Shown: positions 61,390-64,000 of the stretch, piece after piece | Numbering within the stretch: position 1 is the first letter of the stretch | How the letters are laid out: each line of letters starts with the position of its first letter | Assembly (NCBI GenBank): GCA_003331065.1 | Contig: QENB01000001.1 | Location: 186,001 to 250,000 of the forward strand | Origin: Candidatus Tokpelaia sp. JSC188 | Lineage (GTDB): Bacteria; Pseudomonadota; Alphaproteobacteria; Rhizobiales; Rhizobiaceae | DNA: 64,000 nucleotides | Reading direction: 5' to 3' | Made by a program: the position numbers and the translations under genes | The notes under the pieces: model-generated | Seen by the model: the letters and a program-made list of their open reading frames with translations, nothing else | Database searches by the model: none | What the model was told of the DNA's origin: nothing

Positions 61390-63792
61390 TCAAAATTTTC
61401 TTTCTTTTTTAGGAACTAGAATTGCGCGTTTCCCAGCCTGTCTAGCAGGACTGATGATCCCCTCTTCTTCCATGCGTTCAATAAATGTAGCCGCACGGTT
61501 ATAATCAATGCCAAGGCGGCGCTGGATATAAGATATTGAAGCTTTGCAGTTATGTAAAACAATAGAAACAGCCTGATCGTAGAGATCACTAGATACACTC
61601 CAAGTATGCGCATCAACAAAATTGGCTGTATTATTTCCTTCCATTTCTTCCATAACAGCATAAAGGTGTTTTGGTTCACCTTGGGTTTTAAGGTGAGCAA
61701 CAACCTGTTCAATCTCGGCATCGTTAACAAATGGTCCATGTACACGCTGGATGTGCTTGCCTCTCATCATGAATAGCATATCACCCTGTCCAAGCAGCTG
61801 TTCTGCACCTTGATCTCCTAAAATAGTCCGGCTATCAGTCTTGGTGGTGACAGCAAAAGAAATACGTGTTGGAAAATTTGCTTTGATGGTGCCAGTAATA
61901 ATATCCACCGAAGGTCTCTGTGTTGCTATGATAAGATGGATGCCTGATGCACGAGCCATCCGCGCTAAGCGCTGAACTGCTTCTTCAATATCTTTCCCGG
62001 AAACCATCATAAGATCGGCCATTTCATCGATAATTACGACAATATAAGGCATAGATTCCAGCTCAAAATTTTCCGTCTCAAAAAGCGGTTCGCCAGTTTC
62101 CTTATCGAAACCAGTCTGCAAGGTACGTGACAAAGCTTCACCTTTCTTCTGGCTTTCTTTAATGCGATTGTTGTAGCTATCAATATTGCGCACACCAAGC
62201 TTTGCCATCTTTCTGTATCGCTCCTCCATTTCCCGAATCGTCCATTTCAGAGCGATAATTGCCTTTTTGGGATTAGTAACAACAGGAATTAGTAGATGAG
62301 GAATACCATCATAAACAGATAGTTCTAACATTTTAGGATCAATCATAATGAAACGACATTCTTTTGGTGTCCTGCGATAAAGAAGAGACATAATCATGAT
62401 ATTGATGGCGACTGATTTACCAGAACCTGTTGTGCCTGCAATTAATATATGCGGCATTCTAGAAAGATCGGCAATAACGGGATCTCCGCCAATAGTTTTA
62501 CCAAGTGTTAACCCTAGTTTTGCTTTACATTCCTGAAATTCAGGTGTTTCCAACATTTCTCGCAGATAAACAGTTTCCCGAATTGAATTGGGCAATTCGA
62601 TACCAATAGCATTACGGCCTGGTACCACTGCAATACGGGCTGAAGTAACGCTCATTGAGCGAGCAATATCATCTGCAAGGCTGACGATTCGTGCCGATTT
62701 TACCCCTGGTGCAGGTTCCAGTTCATAAAGAGTAACAATAGGGCCAGTATGGACATTGATAATATCTCCTTTAATGCCAAAGTTTTCCAAGACAGCCTCA
62801 AGCGTTTGAACATTTTTTGATAGCGCTTTGCGTAATAAAATTCTGTCCTGCACGATTTTTTTTGATGATGTTAGATATGAAATCTGCGGTAGCTCAAAAT
62901 TCTTTCTATTACTTTCTGCATTTTTTTTCATATATTTCATTGAATGACTACTGTTTCCAGAAGAGTTCTGTGCGGAAAAACCAGGTATAATTCGCTCTTG
63001 ATCTGATTCTTCTGCAAAAAGAATATCAGCCTTTATAATATTTTTTTGTTTTCTAATAAGTCGACGCGATAATGATAAAGAATGCAGGAATCCTGCAAAA
63101 ATACTACCACTCAAATTTGAAATAAAGGTGCTTTTCTTTTTGCCATTCTGTCGTATTACCTTGTTAGGTGGAGTCTCTTCGACCAAAGTTATTCTCTTTA
63201 GCGTTGGTTTATTATTACCGATAGCCCCTCCTGCATAGCTAGCCATTATAAACGCCAGCAAGATAAATAACAGGACTAGCATTGATTTTATAATAAGAGA
63301 TAACCTATCCAGAAAAACATCACAGAAACTGAGAATTTTATCACCCAAAATCCCTCCTAAGCCGATAGGTAGTGGCCAGATTGTAGGCGGAGAAAATATA
63401 GCAAGGGCAGCACTGAAAAAAATGATACATAAGAACCAGAAAAAAAACCTCTGCGGAAGATGATACAAACTGCGTTGGGAAATCAGAAAAATACTCCAGA
63501 AAAATGGAGGTAATAGTGTGATAACACTGGCTAATCCGAAAAATTGCATAGAAAGATCAGCATAAACCGCACCCCAAAAACCAAGAATATTCGTAACAAG
63601 ATTATCGCTAGCATAGCTCAATGAAGGATCAGCGATATTCCATGTTGCTAGGGCTATGCTCGCTAAAATGACAATTACTAGCAATCCCAACCCAAAAAAG
63701 GTGGAGATCTGGCGATAAAATATATCAAGCAGATCTTTTAATTGATAGCCATCTTCAGCTGCTATATCATAAGCTGAAGGATTTTCTCGCAT
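61390..63792 (-). CDS. ftsK: DNA translocase FtsK
   Basis: FtsK pumps chromosome dimers at the septum and activates XerCD. Four N-terminal membrane segments (about residues 28-195) are followed by a short linker (to about 300), then the motor with Walker A IAGTTGSGKSVAINI and Walker B VVIIDEMADLMM, and the gamma winged-helix domain (IQRRLGIDYNRAATFIERM). 800 residues, with a much shorter linker than E. coli FtsK. The start is ATG 63792 (MRENPSAYD). Confidence 0.96.
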   Translation of the reverse strand: MRENPSAYDIAAEDGYQLKDLLDIFYRQISTFFGLGLLVIVILASIALATWNIADPSLSYASDNLVTNILGFWGAVYADLSMQFFGLASVITLLPPFFWSIFLISQRSLYHLPQRFFFWFLCIIFFSAALAIFSPPTIWPLPIGLGGILGDKILSFCDVFLDRLSLIIKSMLVLLFILLAFIMASYAGGAIGNNKPTLKRITLVEETPPNKVIRQNGKKKSTFISNLSGSIFAGFLHSLSLSRRLIRKQKNIIKADILFAEESDQERIIPGFSAQNSSGNSSHSMKYMKKNAESNRKNFELPQISYLTSSKKIVQDRILLRKALSKNVQTLEAVLENFGIKGDIINVHTGPIVTLYELEPAPGVKSARIVSLADDIARSMSVTSARIAVVPGRNAIGIELPNSIRETVYLREMLETPEFQECKAKLGLTLGKTIGGDPVIADLSRMPHILIAGTTGSGKSVAINIMIMSLLYRRTPKECRFIMIDPKMLELSVYDGIPHLLIPVVTNPKKAIIALKWTIREMEERYRKMAKLGVRNIDSYNNRIKESQKKGEALSRTLQTGFDKETGEPLFETENFELESMPYIVVIIDEMADLMMVSGKDIEEAVQRLARMARASGIHLIIATQRPSVDIITGTIKANFPTRISFAVTTKTDSRTILGDQGAEQLLGQGDMLFMMRGKHIQRVHGPFVNDAEIEQVVAHLKTQGEPKHLYAVMEEMEGNNTANFVDAHTWSVSSDLYDQAVSIVLHNCKASISYIQRRLGIDYNRAATFIERMEEEGIISPARQAGKRAILVPKKERKF

Positions 63793-64000
63793 AATATTTC
63801 CTGCCTGAATATCACTGCACTACCACACAGAGTTTCCGCAAATACATATATCTATAAAGAGTTAACGGTCTATAAGCAACTAGAATTAGCAAGAATTTTC
63901 TCCTACGCTGCCGTACCAGTTCTATATACAATCGCTGAAACAGGTTCTAGTCTGATAAGTTAATATTGTTTATGGAATATGTATGTGCCCTGTGATAATA
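63793..64000. other. Region upstream of ftsK to window edge
   Basis: About 200 AT-rich bases with no gene recognised. The ftsK promoter should be here; a neighbouring gene may lie beyond the edge. Confidence 0.4.

Overview
The window is an AT-rich stretch of an alphaproteobacterial chromosome, most likely order Hyphomicrobiales (Rhizobiales), related to the Brucella/Bartonella/Rhizobium lineage. Four things point there: a long-tailed FtsZ ending in a conserved C-terminal peptide; the order rnpB-rsmH-ftsL-ftsI-murEF-mraY-murD-ftsW-murGCB-ddl-ftsQAZ-lpxC-bamD-recN-ligA; the order iscS-sufBCDS-sufT; and, at the left edge, a giant coiled-coil protein of the growth-pole-ring (GPR/RgsE) type. Low GC, several gaps of 0.4-1 kb with no gene, and the local absence of genes usually found at these junctions (folB, hfq, a dac carboxypeptidase, sufA, rne, mraZ) suggest a reduced, probably host-associated genome. 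The species cannot be named from sequence alone.

Layout. 1-1977 (-): the N-terminal 659 residues of a coiled-coil membrane-anchored protein that runs off the left edge. 2431-3809 (+): folate genes folP-folK. 3867-9294: a cobalamin block, cobG-cobH-cobI-cobJ (-) divergent from cobL (+); CobG has the Fe-S cysteines of the oxygen-dependent pathway. 9353-10699 (+): hflX. 10732-16305 (-): a housekeeping run in the order rlpA-tmk-holB-metG-tatD-MBL hydrolase. 16422-23153 (-): an Fe-S assembly operon, iscS-like-sufB-sufC-sufD-sufS-sufT. 23369-25662 (+): an alpha/beta hydrolase and tyrS. 26141-31245 (-): amidase, mrcA and prfB, the last with a programmed +1 frameshift. 32247-33158 (+): metF. 34110-34504 (+): RNase P RNA. 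35259-59747 (+): the complete division and cell-wall (dcw) cluster followed by lpxC, bamD, recN and ligA. 60684-63792 (-): ftsK-lolA.

Working together, the dcw genes make UDP-MurNAc-pentapeptide and lipid II (murE, murF, mraY, murD, murG, murC, murB, ddl) and build the septum (ftsL, ftsI, ftsW, ftsQ, ftsA, ftsZ, ftsK). mrcA, the amidase and rlpA synthesise or remodel wall. lpxC, bamD and lolA serve the outer membrane. The suf genes supply Fe-S clusters, which CobG would need. folP/folK and metF feed the folate-methionine branch, where B12 is also used.

The points most worth a second look are the prfB frameshift site, which carries UAA instead of the usual RF2-specific UGA; an approximately 90-bp dispersed repeat with a palindromic core in two gene-free gaps 28 kb apart; the retained but locally incomplete cobalamin cluster with a CbiG_N-CobJ fusion; and a degraded minus-strand reading frame between tyrS and prfB. 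No CRISPR array, insertion sequence, prophage or tRNA gene was seen.
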